Shown in pieces: positions 45,352-56,228 of a stretch of 64,000 nucleotides of DNA. The notes beneath the pieces are model-generated. The model was given only the letters and a program-made list of their open reading frames with translations. It was not told the origin of the DNA and ran no database searches. Made by a program: the position numbers and the translations under genes. Origin of the DNA: Spiroplasma melliferum (GTDB lineage Bacteria > Bacillota_I > Bacilli_A > Mycoplasmatales > Mycoplasmataceae); assembly GCA_005222125.1 (NCBI GenBank), contig CP029202.1:930001-994000 (forward strand), in the 5' to 3' direction. Positions within the stretch are counted from its first letter, which is position 1. Each line of letters starts with the position of its first letter.

Positions 45352-45886
45352 TTAATGATTTTGGTTTATTTTTAAGATAATTATCAATAAACTTCAGCAA
45401 TTCTTTAAAAGTTAGTTTTGCATTTTGATGATTATTAATAATTAAGGTTAATTGAAAATCAGAAATTTTATTTTCTAAATAAGTATTTAAAGTTGCTTTT
45501 TCGTGTTCATTTAAAGGTTGATGTAAAATTTGATTCACTTGTTCAAATAAAATCTTTTTTTCAACATTTAATTCTAAGTTTTCAATTGCAATAATAATCT
45601 TATTAAAAATTGGTGATAAATCCATTTTTAAAACATCTTTTTTCATTTTAATATCAATAAAGCCAGCTTGCTTCAAATGATCTAACATCTTTTTTGCTTG
45701 GGCTTCACTAAAGTTAGAATGATTTGCAATTTCTAATGGCGTGATAAACCTTTTATCAGAAGAAGAACAGTTCATAATCAACATAATTAATACTAACTGT
45801 TCTTCTGACAAATTTATTAATTTATAATGACTTAACAAAAAACGCCACTTATTAATACTTCCTTTGTTAAATAAACTATTTAACAT
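45326..45886 (-). CDS. DnaD-family replication-initiation protein
   Basis: 186 residues. The N-terminal winged-helix domain of DnaD type is seen: YKLINLSEEQLVLIMLIMN, then ITPLEIANHSNFSEAQAKKMLDHLKQAGFIDI. The C-terminal part (residues 120-180) has the helical DnaD/DnaB2 domain. The last codons N-W-L-I-D use a TGA for Trp, so the true stop is TAA 45326, not the TGA at 45338. DnaD helps load the replicative helicase. It follows the HU gene by 23 bp. Confidence 0.88.
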
Positions 45887-45909
45887 AACAATTAAATCTT
45901 TCGTAATTG

Positions 45910-46194
45910 TTAATTATTGTTTAAATCAGTTTTTAATTGTTTACCTGCTTTAAATTTAGCTGATTTAGAAGCTGGAATTTTAATTGTTTCTCCTGTTGAC
46001 GGATTTCTTCCATCTCTTGCTGCTCTTTCGGTTACAGCAAATTTCCCAAATCCTGCAATTGAGACTTCTTTTCCAGCAACTAAAGCTTTTTTAATATGAT
46101 CAAAAACAAAATTTGTAATTTCTTCTGCATGTGTTTTTGATAACACATCAGTAAATTTTTCGGCAATTTGCGCTGCTAGTTCTTTTTTTGACAT
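45910..46194 (-). CDS. hup: HU-type DNA-binding protein
   Basis: 94 residues, complete HU fold: KKELAAQIAEKF, GKEVSIAGFGKFAVTERAAR and the DNA-binding arm GRNPSTGETIKIPASK. It bends and coats DNA as a nucleoid dimer. AGAGGTGTAATT precedes the ATG. It is the upstream gene of the dnaD-like pair. Confidence 0.97.
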   Translation of the reverse strand: MSKKELAAQIAEKFTDVLSKTHAEEITNFVFDHIKKALVAGKEVSIAGFGKFAVTERAARDGRNPSTGETIKIPASKSAKFKAGKQLKTDLNNN

Positions 46195-46412
46195 AATTAC
46201 ACCTCTTCTAATAAACCTTGTATAAATTTAGGTTTATATTATCTTACCCAATTTTTATAAAAATGTATACCTTTTTAAACAAAAACATTACTTTCATAAA
46301 GTTTTCTGCTTTGATAAATCACTTTTAAAATAATCAATGCTACAATATTATAGTAGTAATGCAGGATATTAAATTACTACAAAAACTAAAAAACAAGGAG
46401 AAATAATTATCA

Positions 46413-47243
46413 ATGATTTTAAAAATAAAATTAGCTTGAAAGCAAATTTATAAACTATTTTTTGCAATAGTTGTCCTTGTTATTTTAGGATGAGCATTTA
46501 TTAATGGGATTTTAAATCAAAATGATATTATAAACCATTATAATGGCGATTACACCGTATACACATTAGATTTTTTTACAACTTTTACATGCTTATCAAA
46601 TCTAGGAATCTTATTCTGATTCTTAATTAGTGGAATTCGCCATCATCAAGAAAATAAAAATAAAATTCAATCATACCCAGTTGCATTAGCAGCAGCTTGT
46701 TATATTACAATTACTTTTATTATTTACAATTGTTTATTATTGCCAACACAACCTTTACCAGGCAGTCCAATAGGATGGATTACAACAGTTATTGACCATA
46801 TGACAAATCCGATTGCATTTGTTATTTACATCTTATTTTTTATGGAAAATAAACAAGAAATTAACTTAAAACAATTTTTTAGAAAAAACTTTTGAAAATA
46901 TTTACTTGTCCTATTAGGATATTGCGCATATGCAATGATTAGAGGAGAATTACGTCGTCTTTCTGGTAATCATTTTACTTGACCAGGGAATGAACCAGGA
47001 ATTATTGAAAATCGATGATATCCTTATTTCTTTTTAAATATCCATACTCCTTTTTTAGGAATTCCAGGATATGTTTGATTCTTCATTGCTTTTTTTGCCA
47101 TTTTAGGAATCCTAATTGGTAGTATGTATTTATATAATTATTGTAATAATAAAATTATTAAAACAAAATTTTACCAAACATTGCAAGAAATAACTATTAA
47201 TAAAAACTATCATAATAAAAATTATTATGATGATGAACTATAA
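46413..47243 (+). CDS. Multi-pass membrane protein, Pr6Pr/DUF1600-like (paralogue)
   Basis: 276 residues with about six transmembrane segments. It shares with the protein at 7372 the pattern FFTTFTCLSNLGILFWFL, then VIDHMTNPIAFVIYILFF, then YAMIRGEL and YPYFFLN, followed by a last span and a polar tail. The family function is unknown to me. AAGGAGAAAT precedes ATG 46413. A terminator overlaps its stop codon. Confidence 0.7.
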
Positions 47244-47263
47244 ACTATGTTTATAGTTTTTTC
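47243..47263 (+). terminator. Intrinsic terminator
   Basis: AAACTAT-GTTT-ATAGTTT followed by TTTTC, right after the stop of the membrane-protein gene. Confidence 0.75.
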
Positions 47264-47311
47264 TTTGTATTTTATTTTGTAACATTTTTTAAATCGTTAA
47301 TTATTTTTTAT

Positions 47312-47869
47312 TTATAATTGATTTTCAGAAACTATAATCTTAAAATAAAATGTTGCTTGAGTTTTAACTCAACAAAAAAGATCTGGATTTGTTACAATAG
47401 CTTTAGCTGTAAATTTTGCTTTAATAGTATTATTAGAATATGTTAAATTTAAAATTAACTTTAAATTTGCTACTTCAGATTCAGCTATAATGTAACCATA
47501 CTCATAATAAGTTTCTGCTATTTTAGTTTCAGATTGAGTATTATTTATTAATAAAATATTGGTTTTGTCTTTTATTAAAGGTGAATTAATATGATAATAT
47601 TTAGAACTATTGTGTCCTTCAACTCAGCTTTGACGACGGTTTTTAAACTCTATAATACTAAAATATTTATAATTTGTTTCTATTGGTAATGTTTTTGTTC
47701 AAGTAAATGTATTTTCATCAGAATTTCATCAATAAAAAGCTGTTACTTTAGTAATTGGTGTTTTTAATTCAAATTCTTCTGTAATATTATTTAATTTTGC
47801 AGCAATTGTTAATGGTGCACTAGCAACGACAAAATTAATAATTCCTAAAAATCCTAAAATTTTTTTCAT
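47312..47869 (-). CDS. Secreted protein with signal peptide, unknown function
   Basis: 185 residues. The first 24 residues (MKKILGFLGIINFVVASAPL and on to IAA) are a signal peptide without a lipobox Cys. The rest is mainly beta-rich (FYWWNSDENTFTWTK, YYEYGYIIAESEVANLKLIL) with no recognised domain. Five TGA Trp codons support a real gene. It stands alone between a terminator and a decayed segment. Confidence 0.6.
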
Positions 47870-48149
47870 CTTTGGCCTTTTTTCCTTTCCTTAAGATTCG
47901 TTAATATATGGATTTTTCATAGTTAATTCTTGGTTATAATATATCATATTTTAAAGTATAGTATAAATTAATAAATGGTTATCTTTCTGTTTAGAACTTA
48001 CCTAAAACAGACAAAAAAAAAAAAAAAAAGAAAATCATTTGTCAAATTTTTACGAGATAATATTTTTGGTGTTCACAGCATTATTATTTAAACTACTTGT
48101 GAAATAACTTTTTATGAAAAACAAAAATCTGCTGTGTTTTTGTTTACCA
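47870..48149. other. Intergenic, with an A17 run
   Basis: AT-rich promoter region of the secreted-protein gene, with A17 at 48015-48031 and no gene that I can support. Confidence 0.4.
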
Positions 48150-48344
48150 TATGTTACCATAATACAAACCTTAAATTATTCAAAACTATAAAATACTTGT
48201 TAAATAATAATGTGGCACCTATTCATTTTTATGATGCTAAGGAATGAAGAAAAAATGGTTAGTACTTTAGTTAACAAAATTAATACTGCTGAAATTATAA
48301 AACTAATACATAAGAATGAAAAACCTCTTACAATAAGAATCTAA
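48150..48344 (+). pseudogene. Decayed gene remnant
   Basis: Two plus-strand frames that fit end to end. One frame, up to TAG 48257, has LLNNNVAPIHFYDAKEWRKNG; the next, up to TAA 48342, ends in STLVNKINTAEIIKLIHKN and so on. No ribosome site or proper start is seen. The protein-like composition suggests the C-terminal end of a lost gene. I do not recognise it. Confidence 0.3.
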
Positions 48345-48436
48345 GATTATATGGAACAGCTTAATATCCTCTTTAGACACCAAGCAAATCCCCCTGCTAA
48401 CTTATTGTATTTTTTACATAATATTCATTTTTGATG

Positions 48437-48463
48437 AAAACCTCTTACTTGTTAAGAGGTTTT
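48437..48463. terminator. Intrinsic terminator after the epimerase gene
   Basis: AAAACCTCTTAC / GTTAAGAGGTTTT (one bulged base) with a T-run on the plus strand and A-rich 5' side; it overlaps the stop codon at 48462. Confidence 0.65.
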
Positions 48464-49301
48464 ATTTTTTAAATTCTACTTCTAAACAATATATTTTTGT
48501 TTGTTGTGATTGTAACTTATTAATTCATGGTTTTTGGTCAAATGGAATTGTTTGATAATTAATGTCATCTTGATGACCATCTCATGGTTCAACACAAATA
48601 TATTTTGCATCATTTTGACATTTTCAAATTAATACATTTGGATAACCTTTTGTCGTTAAACTAATTTCTCGGGATGAATCAACAATTAAAACTTTGTTTG
48701 TTGTTTGTTTTAGTAATGCATAGCATTGGCCAGTTGTAAAATCATATTGATTTATTAAAAACTGTGAATTTGTTTCTGTTTTCATTTCTGAACCCAAAAA
48801 AGCACCGCCAGGAATATGCGTAATTACTTGTGGGCGATCAAAAATAACTCTGCCGGAATAATCATCACAAATAAAGGCTGGATGTCAGCCAAAATTATAT
48901 GGTAATGGTTTTTGGTCAAGATTAATAATTTTAATCTTATTAACTAATTTTTTTGCTACTAATTGATATGTTATTTCTAATTTAAATAAGAATGGATACT
49001 GATTATAAAAATCTTTTGTTGCTATATATTCAACGACCAATGTATCTGTTGTATAAGTAAGAACTTTTCAAGCAGTAATTGCACGAAAAAATCCGTGTCC
49101 CATCATCATATAAGTCTTATCTGCTAATTGATATTGATTATTAATTAACTTTCCTGTGATTGGAAAACAAATTGGTCATGATTTTTTTCATGTACTATCT
49201 TGTTGATAAATATATTCTTTGCCCGCGTTTTTTAACGAAATTAATTCAAATGGATGAGAACTAAGAGTTGCTTCTAAATTTTCATTTTTTAAAAAATACA
49301 T
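48462..49301 (-). CDS. Aldose 1-epimerase (mutarotase)-family protein
   Basis: 279 residues. A galactose-mutarotase-like beta-sandwich is suggested by AGKEYIYQQDSTWKKSWPICFPITGKL, HGFFRAITAW, PYNFGWHPAFI (the conserved His of the family) and the late CVEPWDGHQDD. It interconverts sugar anomers or hexose-6-phosphates. Four or more TGA Trp codons are in place. It ends the deoC/oxidoreductase run, 33 bp downstream of deoC, so all three may act on deoxyribose or other sugars. Confidence 0.8.
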
Positions 49302-49334
49302 TATTTTTTATTTTCCTTTGTTATTTTATGATAA

Positions 49335-49997
49335 TTAATAACCTGTTCGATGTGGTTTATTTTCCATAATATTAACCCCACCACTTGTTCCAATCCGCGT
49401 TGCCCCTGCTGTAATCATTGCTAAAACATCAGCTTTAGTACGAACTCCCCCAGCTGCCTTAACTTGCATATCCTTACCAACTGTTGTTTTCATTAGTTTA
49501 ACATTGGCAATAGTTGCACCTGCTTTACTAAAACCTGTTGAAGTTTTAACAAAATCAAGGCCTGCTGCTTTTGCTAACTGACACGCTTTAATAATTTCTG
49601 TTTCAGATAATAAGCATGTTTCTAAAATTACTTTTACAATATTCTGTCCAGCTGCTTTTTTACATGCTGCCATATCTGCACGCACTAAATCATAATTATT
49701 TGATTTAAATTGACTAATATTCATTACCATATCAATTTCTGTTGCCCCATCAGCTAATGCTGTTGTAATTTCTGTCACTTTTGTTATAGTAGCATTTGCA
49801 CCTAATGGAAAACCAACCACCACACAAACATTAACTGTACTATCTTGTAATAAATTATGAGCTAATTGAACATAAGTTGGATTAATACAAACCGATGCAA
49901 AATCATATTCTTTTGCTTCAGCACATAATTTTTTAATCTCTATTATAGTTGCATCTGGTTTCAATAAAGTATGATCAATATATTTATTTAATTTCAT
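49335..49997 (-). CDS. deoC: Deoxyribose-phosphate aldolase
   Basis: 220 residues, class I aldolase. It splits 2-deoxyribose-5-phosphate to acetaldehyde and glyceraldehyde-3-phosphate. Schiff-base Lys151 is in DFVKTSTGF, Lys180 in VKAAGGVRT and Asp89 in TEIDMV, with KLNKYIDHTLL at the N terminus. No internal TGA. It starts inside the end of the oxidoreductase gene (14-bp overlap), so it is translationally coupled to it, and feeds nucleoside sugars into glycolysis. Confidence 0.95.
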   Translation of the reverse strand: MKLNKYIDHTLLKPDATIIEIKKLCAEAKEYDFASVCINPTYVQLAHNLLQDSTVNVCVVVGFPLGANATITKVTEITTALADGATEIDMVMNISQFKSNNYDLVRADMAACKKAAGQNIVKVILETCLLSETEIIKACQLAKAAGLDFVKTSTGFSKAGATIANVKLMKTTVGKDMQVKAAGGVRTKADVLAMITAGATRIGTSGGVNIMENKPHRTGY

Positions 49998-50980
49998 TTA
50001 ATAATTCTCCCTGTTGTTCTTGATTAATTTGAACTGCTTCTAAAACACGAATCGCCGCAATTGAGTAATCTAATAACCGCTTCATTTCCGAATAGTTCTC
50101 AGTATTTATTATATTAATAAAATACTGTAATTCATAGTACATTTTATTATTATGTTCTGACCTTAATGGTAGAACTATTGTTTGGTTTGTAAGACGATTA
50201 TATTTTGTAATTGCTTCTAATTTTGTTAAATTAGTAACATTAATTGTTGTATCATAACTTAAAATTTCACTAGGACTAATGCCTGTCGATGCTTTTGAAC
50301 AAACAATACTAGTTAAAATATTATTACTATGTTGTAAAAGAACAACATTATTAATATCAACGCCATTCTTTAACTTATGACTCATTGCTTTAACATCTTT
50401 GACTGGTCCAAATAAAGCAACTGCTAATTCAACGGGATAAATTAACATATCATATAAAGAACCTTTCCCTAAGGTTTCATCAAAAACAGAATTATATTGG
50501 TCTAATAAGACTTCTTTCATTCGGCTTGAATATTGATTACAATGAAAACAAGCTAAAAAAGGTTTAATTTTATTCACATTTGTTTGCAAAATTTGATAAG
50601 CTGGCAAATGTAAGGGCTTGAAAGCTTCCATCAAAAAAAACATTATTAATTTCTGCTATTTGTTTTAATTCAATTAATTCACGCGCAAAAAAAGTTGCCG
50701 GTTTTTCAACTAAAACATGCTTCTGTTGTTGCAAAAAATACTTTGCTTGTTGATAATGTAAACCATTTGGTGAAGCAATATAAATAATATCGATATAATC
50801 TAACATATCTTCAAAATTATCTACAATATGGACTAATAAATTATTTTTTGAAGCAAAAAATTTAGCTTTTTCTAAACTACGTGAATAAAGGGAAGTAATT
50901 TTAACTCCTTGTACATCACGACAAGCATCAATAAATTCACTAACAATATTGCCTGTACCAATGGTTCCAATCTTTAACAT
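49984..50980 (-). pseudogene. Gfo/Idh/MocA-family oxidoreductase, one-base shift at an A8 run
   Basis: N-terminal part (50980 to about 50640): NAD-binding GTIGTGNIV, YIASPNGLHYQQAKYFL and HVLVEKP with the conserved EKP Lys. The frame then meets A8 at 50633-50640 (T8 in the coding strand). With eight T it runs on to a stop at 50570; with seven T it would continue NNVFLMEAFKPLHLPAYQ, the expected MEAF...HPAY motif, to the stop at 49984. The two frames together give a complete protein of about 330 residues. A sequencing error, slippage or true frameshift cannot be told apart here. It is coupled to deoC. Confidence 0.85.
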
Positions 50981-51027
50981 AAAAGCACCTCACTATGTAC
51001 CTTTCATTTTTGTTAATTGTTGGTAAA

Positions 51028-51684
51028 TTAGTTATTCATATCAACATTAAAAATAATTTCACTTGCTTGAAAAAAGTTACTTTTACCGCTTATAACTGAA
51101 ACTGTATAACGTTTTTGTTGTGCATCATATGTTCCTTCTAAGCCAAGGCCATTCAAATTAGTTTGTTTAAAAGCAGGACCACCTAAAACATTAGTAGCCG
51201 CAGCGTCTAATTCATTTTGATCTTTAACGGTTAATTTGGGGGATGTTGATGATAATCAATTTTTTAAAGTTGGTCGAAGATCAACATAAGATTTTGTTTC
51301 TAAATTACCTCACATTACTGAACCTTTTACTGATTTTGCATTTGGTTTCGCTTCCATTTTCACATAAACTTGATTAAAAGTAAGTGTGTCATTTAAACAT
51401 TTAACCGTAATATTAACTTCATCCCAAGGTAAATATACTGAGGATAAATTTTGAATGCCTTTTGTAATTGCTGAAGTTAAATTAACTTCATCATTAACAA
51501 TTGCATTAACTTTTTTTAAACTAAATAATTTTTCAATTTTATCATAAGAAAATAAATTTAAGTCTAATTTGTCTCCAATAATATTATTGTTTCCATCATT
51601 TTTGGGGGGCATACATGCAACAACATTTGTTGCAACAGTTCCTACAATTAACATTGCACCTAATCAACTTAACATTTTTTTCAT
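51028..51684 (-). CDS. Lipoprotein, unknown function
   Basis: 218 residues. The prolipoprotein signal (MKKMLSWLGAMLIVGTVATN, lipobox VVAC, Cys24) is followed by a polar mature protein. LDLNLFSYDKIEKLFSLKKV and LNDTLTFNQVYVKME recall mollicute lipoproteins with spiralin-like strands, but I cannot assign a domain. GGAGG lies 8 bases before the ATG. It is probably surface-exposed. Confidence 0.65.
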
Positions 51685-51727
51685 TTTTTCATCCTCCGTT
51701 ATTAATTACTCTTTTTTTAATTATAAA

Positions 51728-52297
51728 CTAATTATTATTTTTATCATCATCAAAGAAAGGATTTCCGCTCTTTTTTGTTTGTTGCTCATTTGTTAAAACA
51801 GCATTATTTCTTTCCTGTTCTTTTGCTCATTGTTCTGAATCTTGTCAATTTTTTTTAACAATAAAAATTCGTTCTTCAACGCGAACAATTGATTCTAATA
51901 CTGAACAAGCAATTGTTCCAACAAAGACCATTGGAAATCATACATATCAAAAAATACAAATTTGGGCTGGATCTAAAACCTTAGTATTAGCTAAAATTAA
52001 AAAAAATAAACTAATTGCAAAAATTAAATATTGACCGATATAAAAAAACTGCATAAAAATAATATGTTTTCGCAATAATTGAAATGGTGTCTTTTTTAAC
52101 TCATGAATACGAACTAAATGATAAATAATAAAAATAATAATAGCAAAGCCAATTAAAACATAGCCAATTTTGTACCCTGTTACTGCTGCAATGTCTCATT
52201 TTTGTAATCCTAAAATTAAAAAAATTAATACTAAAGCTGTATATAATATTATATTTGCAACACTAACTAGTGCTTTAATCGATACTACTTTTGTCAT
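51728..52297 (-). CDS. Membrane protein, unknown function
   Basis: 189 residues with four transmembrane segments (ALVSVANIILYTALVLIFLI, IGYVLIGFAIIIFIIYHL, FYIGQYLIFAISLFFLI, FPMVFVGTIACSVLESIV) and a charged C-terminal tail (NNAVLTNEQQTKKSGN). It starts 12 bp after the rsmE stop and so belongs to the rsmE-coaE run. No motif is recognised. Confidence 0.6.
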
Positions 52298-52309
52298 CTT
52301 TGCCTTCTC

Positions 52310-53029
52310 CTATAATTCCTTTTCATACATAATCATTGCTAAAAGTGCAACTGGTGCGGTTTCGGCCCGTAAAATTCGTTGTCCTAATGAAACAGGATGA
52401 TAATGATATGAAGATAAAACCGCAATTTCATTTGGAGTAAATCCACCTTCAGGGCCAATTACAATTGTAATTGTTTTAAAATCTTGTTGTAAAAACTGTT
52501 TTATTGATAATGTTTCTACAACTTTTTCATAACAAACAAGATTAACATCACTTTGATATTTTTGTAAAACTTTTAAATCACTTTCAACATCATGCACCAA
52601 TGGTACTTGATTACGATAAGATTGTTCCGTTGCTTCCTTACAAATTTTTGTTCAACGTTCAATCTTTTTAAAATTATTTTCACCTTTTAATTGTACCACA
52701 CAACGACTAAACTGAAAGGGAATGATTTCATTAACTCCTAATTCTGTTGCTTTTTGTAATAAATAGTCTCATTTTGTATTTCGAATTAGTCCTGCAATTA
52801 ATCGTACTGTAATTGGACTTTCATGATTTTGTTCTAATTTTTTAATTAATTTAAATGCGTACTTTTGTGGTGATTGTACTTCTAATGTTGTTAAATAATG
52901 TTCACCATTATAAATACAAATAATTTGGGTTTGATTTCTTAACCGTAAAACTTGTTTAATTTGTTTAACATCATCTTCAGCTAAAATAAAGTAATTCTCT
53001 TCTAATTGGTTGGCAACAAAACGATGCAT
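52310..53029 (-). CDS. rsmE: 16S rRNA (uracil1498-N3)-methyltransferase
   Basis: 239 residues, SPOUT methyltransferase. The knot motif IVIGPEGGFTPNEI and SLGQRILRAETAPVALLA near the C terminus bind S-adenosylmethionine; the N-terminal PUA-like domain starts MHRFVANQLEEN. It methylates U1498 of 16S rRNA. Its ATG overlaps the coaE stop (TAATG), so the two are coupled. Confidence 0.95.
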
Positions 53030-53604
53030 TATTGATCATCTCCTAATATTTCTTCCATTATTTTATCTAATTTTTGATATAGTTCTGGCAGTGATTTGTT
53101 AGTAATTATTTTATAATCAGGTTTTATCTGTTTAAAAAAAGTTTCTTGAATTTTTAAAAGCTGTTCTGTTTGGTCTGATGGTTGTTGATCACGAGCATTA
53201 ATTTGTGCAATAATGTTTTCTTTACTAGCAGTAATAAATATTTTTGCAGTAAAAGAAAGCGCTAATGTGCTTAAACCAATTGCTTCAATTAAAAAATTTT
53301 GGTTTGGGTTATTATTAATAATTGTGATAATTTGTTGATTAACTTTTGGCCATAAATAATTATTCAACTTATTATTAGCAACAGGATTAGTAAAAATAAT
53401 TGTTCGCAAACAATCACGGTTAAGAACACCATCAATAATTATCCTCGGAAAAGTTTGCTCTAAAAAACACAAAACAGTTGGATCTTGCATAATTTCTTTT
53501 GCAATTTTATCTGCGTTTAAATAAGTGAAATGATATTTATTTTGTAAGTATTCACAGGCACTTGTTTTTCCTGCTCCAATATAACCATAAACACCAATTA
53601 TCAT
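53029..53604 (-). CDS. coaE: Dephospho-CoA kinase
   Basis: 191 residues. P-loop GYIGAGKTS at residues 7-15, then NADKIAKEIM and FPRIIIDGVLNRDCLRTIIF typical of CoaE. It phosphorylates dephospho-CoA in the last step of CoA synthesis. It is followed directly by rsmE. An ATG at 53604 without a strong ribosome site is the only sensible start. Confidence 0.92.
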   Translation of the reverse strand: MIIGVYGYIGAGKTSACEYLQNKYHFTYLNADKIAKEIMQDPTVLCFLEQTFPRIIIDGVLNRDCLRTIIFTNPVANNKLNNYLWPKVNQQIITIINNNPNQNFLIEAIGLSTLALSFTAKIFITASKENIIAQINARDQQPSDQTEQLLKIQETFFKQIKPDYKIITNKSLPELYQKLDKIMEEILGDDQ

Positions 53605-53644
53605 TTATGTTTGATTCCTTTCTAACAATTGCTTGTTACTAAAA

Positions 53645-54331
53645 TTAATTTAAGTTTAATAAATTTTCTGCAACAATAACATCAAAAATAGCTTGTGCAA
53701 CAGCCATTGTTTCCATTGATGTATAGTGAATACCATCATATTTACTTTGATCTTCAGGATGTGGATTTGCTGCTAATTGTAAATTAACAACAGGAATATT
53801 TAACTTTGCAAAATATTTTTGATAAGCATCTGGTAATGATGTCAACAACTCACCATCATGTAAAGTTAATACTTTTGGTGGACACACCACTAAAACTTGA
53901 TAATTAACTTTTTCCTTATTATCTTTATGCAACGATTCCATTTTATTAACCAATTCCCCTAATGAATCAACAATCTTTGTTTCAATTGGATAATCTGGAA
54001 TTTCTTTTAATTTTGCATAAGCATCATAACCAAAATAATCATTTGTTCCTAAAAAAATCATAAACAAATCAATTGGATGTGCTTTTTGATATAAAACTGA
54101 TAAATTATCCATTCCATTATCTTGGGGAAAACCAAAATCAATTAATGGTTTAATAATTGTTCGTCCTGGCTGAGCATCAGTTTGAATTTCAATTTCTCTT
54201 GTTTGGTAATATTTTGTTAATAAATTTTCTAATTTTACTGGTCAATTATCTGCATCTGTCATTTTGCCAGTTCCCATAGGTAAGTAACCAAAAGTTAGTG
54301 AATCTCCTAAAATTGCAATGTTCTTTTTCAT
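53645..54331 (-). CDS. SGNH/GDSL-family hydrolase
   Basis: 228 residues, no signal peptide. Block I is AILGDSLTFG (Ser nucleophile), block III is IFLGTNDYFG (Asn) and block V is YDGIHYTSM (Asp, His). It is an esterase or acyl hydrolase with unknown substrate. One TGA Trp is used. It lies between the small membrane-protein gene and coaE. Confidence 0.88.
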
Positions 54332-54380
54332 CCATCTCATCCTCTCTGTTATACCATTATTTTATCTTACTTCATTATAA

Positions 54381-54734
54381 TTAAGATTTAATTTTTAAAA
54401 CTTTCTGGAAAAATAAAATGATTCATGCTAACCCAAATAAACCACGTAATGCATTAGGCAATGTTTGATAAACACGTAAGTATTGTGCTAAAGAATAAAA
54501 TAAAAATAAAAATGCAATAATAAATGAACAAAAAATTCATAACAAAATAATTACAATAATATTTAGTCATTCATTATCATTATTTTGCAATTGCGCGGTA
54601 AATTCAGTTGATGAACGAAAGCGAGTAAAAAAATAAGCTAATGGTCACAATAATAAATATCAAAAATATAAAATTGGAGATAATAACAAAAATAAAATAA
54701 CTTTTATAAAAATAAGGCCCGTTGATTGTTTCAC
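54381..54734 (-). CDS. Small membrane protein, unknown function
   Basis: 117 residues from GTG 54734; an earlier in-frame TTG near 54800 would add a charged N-terminal stretch. Three hydrophobic segments (LIFIKVILFLLLSPILYFWY, IIVIILLWIFCSFIIAFLF, GLFGLAWIILFFQKVL) contain several TGA-coded Trp. AGAAAGAAG precedes GTG. The start is uncertain. Confidence 0.5.
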
Positions 54735-54814
54735 TGTTTTTTCGCTTCTTTCTTTTTTAATTTTATAATTTTCTATTAAATAATGCAATTCAAATTGAAT
54801 GTGCAATCAATATA

Positions 54815-55471
54815 TTAATTATTATTATAAAGTTTTTTTAATGCATATGCAACAGGGGGAAAAATAGCAACAGCTAGCAACATTTCTGGTAAATAATTAG
54901 TTGCTAAAATAATTCAAGTAAAAGTGTGAAAAAAACGTTGTTGATCTGGATTAGTATAAATTAAAGGACCAATAAAATACATAAAAACTAAAACAAAAAT
55001 AGTATTTAAAGTAGCTGCAGTAAAAGCAATGATAATATTATAAATTTTTAAATAATGTCGTTGGTATCAAGTCAATTCTATAATTTGATTAGTATAAATT
55101 TTTGCTTCAATTTTAACAGAAGTTTTTGTTAAAAAATAAGCTAAAATACCAACACAAAGTCCCATTAAAACACGTGGCACAACAGAAAACAATGGATTAA
55201 GAAAAATAAAACTAGTTGGACCTGGTGAAATTAGTGTTTGAATTAATGAAGATAAACCAAAAATAAGACCATAAATTAAACCCGCTCAAATTAAATTTAA
55301 ATTCATTGTAATATATAAAGCATACATTCCAATTAAAAACAAAATATGCATTAAGGTTAAACTAACTGGGCCAACAGTAATATATCCTAATGATGGAACT
55401 AACGCAAACAATAAAAAAATTGCAATAATAATACTATTAATTGTAATCATTCTTGTCGTTACTTTTTTCAT
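54815..55471 (-). CDS. ECF transporter S component
   Basis: 218 residues with six transmembrane segments. The N terminus has the S-component pattern INSIIIAIFLLFALVPSLGY, then VSLTLMHILFLIGMYALYI, then LIYGLIFGLSSLIQTL and FLNPLFSVVPRVLMG, which is the folate/riboflavin/pantothenate-type (DUF3816-like) S component for vitamin uptake. The substrate is not readable; coaE nearby would fit pantothenate. The energising ATPases and EcfT are elsewhere. It follows hpt by 39 bp. Confidence 0.8.
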
Positions 55472-55510
55472 TTATTCCTCCAATGATAACTAAAATCATT
55501 TAATTGTGTA

Positions 55511-56098
55511 TTACTTCTTTATATCTCATTTTCATGTTGCTAATTTTTCCTGATCAGCAATCGCAATATATGGCAAATTGCGTAAACGTTCTTGATAATC
55601 TAAACCAAAGCCAATTAAAAAAGCAGGTGGAACATCAAATCCATATCAATCAGCAACTAAATCGACTTTACGACCAGCTTTTTTATCTAATAAAGTAACA
55701 ACTTTCACACTACGTGCTCCTTTTAGATATAAATAGTCTTTAATCATTTTAATTGTTTTACCACTATCAATAATATCTTCGACTAATAAAATATCTCGAT
55801 TTGTTATTGGCATTGGTAAATCAAGTAAAATTTGTGGAGTATCTTTACTCTTAACACCACCAAAATAAGATGAAACAACCATATATTCAGTTTCACATTC
55901 AACACCAACTAAATGAGCAATAAATTTTGCCATAAAAGGAATACATCCTTTTAATAATCCTAAGCATAAAATTGTATTATCTTTTGCTGGATATTCATTA
56001 AGATAATAATGACTAATTTGTTGTCCTAATTCAAAACATTTTTCATCAATTTCTTCAGTAGTAATTAAAATTTCTTTTACAAGGGGATGTATCTTCAT
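55511..56098 (-). CDS. hpt: Hypoxanthine phosphoribosyltransferase
   Basis: 195 residues. The PRPP-binding motif [14 protein letters not shown] and the [10 protein letters not shown] and LDKKAGRK segments show a type I purine phosphoribosyltransferase for hypoxanthine/guanine. It salvages purines, essential in mollicutes. Two or more TGA Trp codons. The stop is TAA at 55511. It heads the run that continues with the S component. Confidence 0.95.
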
Positions 56099-56228
56099 TT
56101 TTCTGCCTCACTAAATATTAATAATTTATTTTAATAATATAATTATAGTATATTATAATATAATTAATGTTTAATTAAAAGATACTTAATCTTAAAAAAT
56201 AATGCGAAAATCTAAAATTAAATATAAC

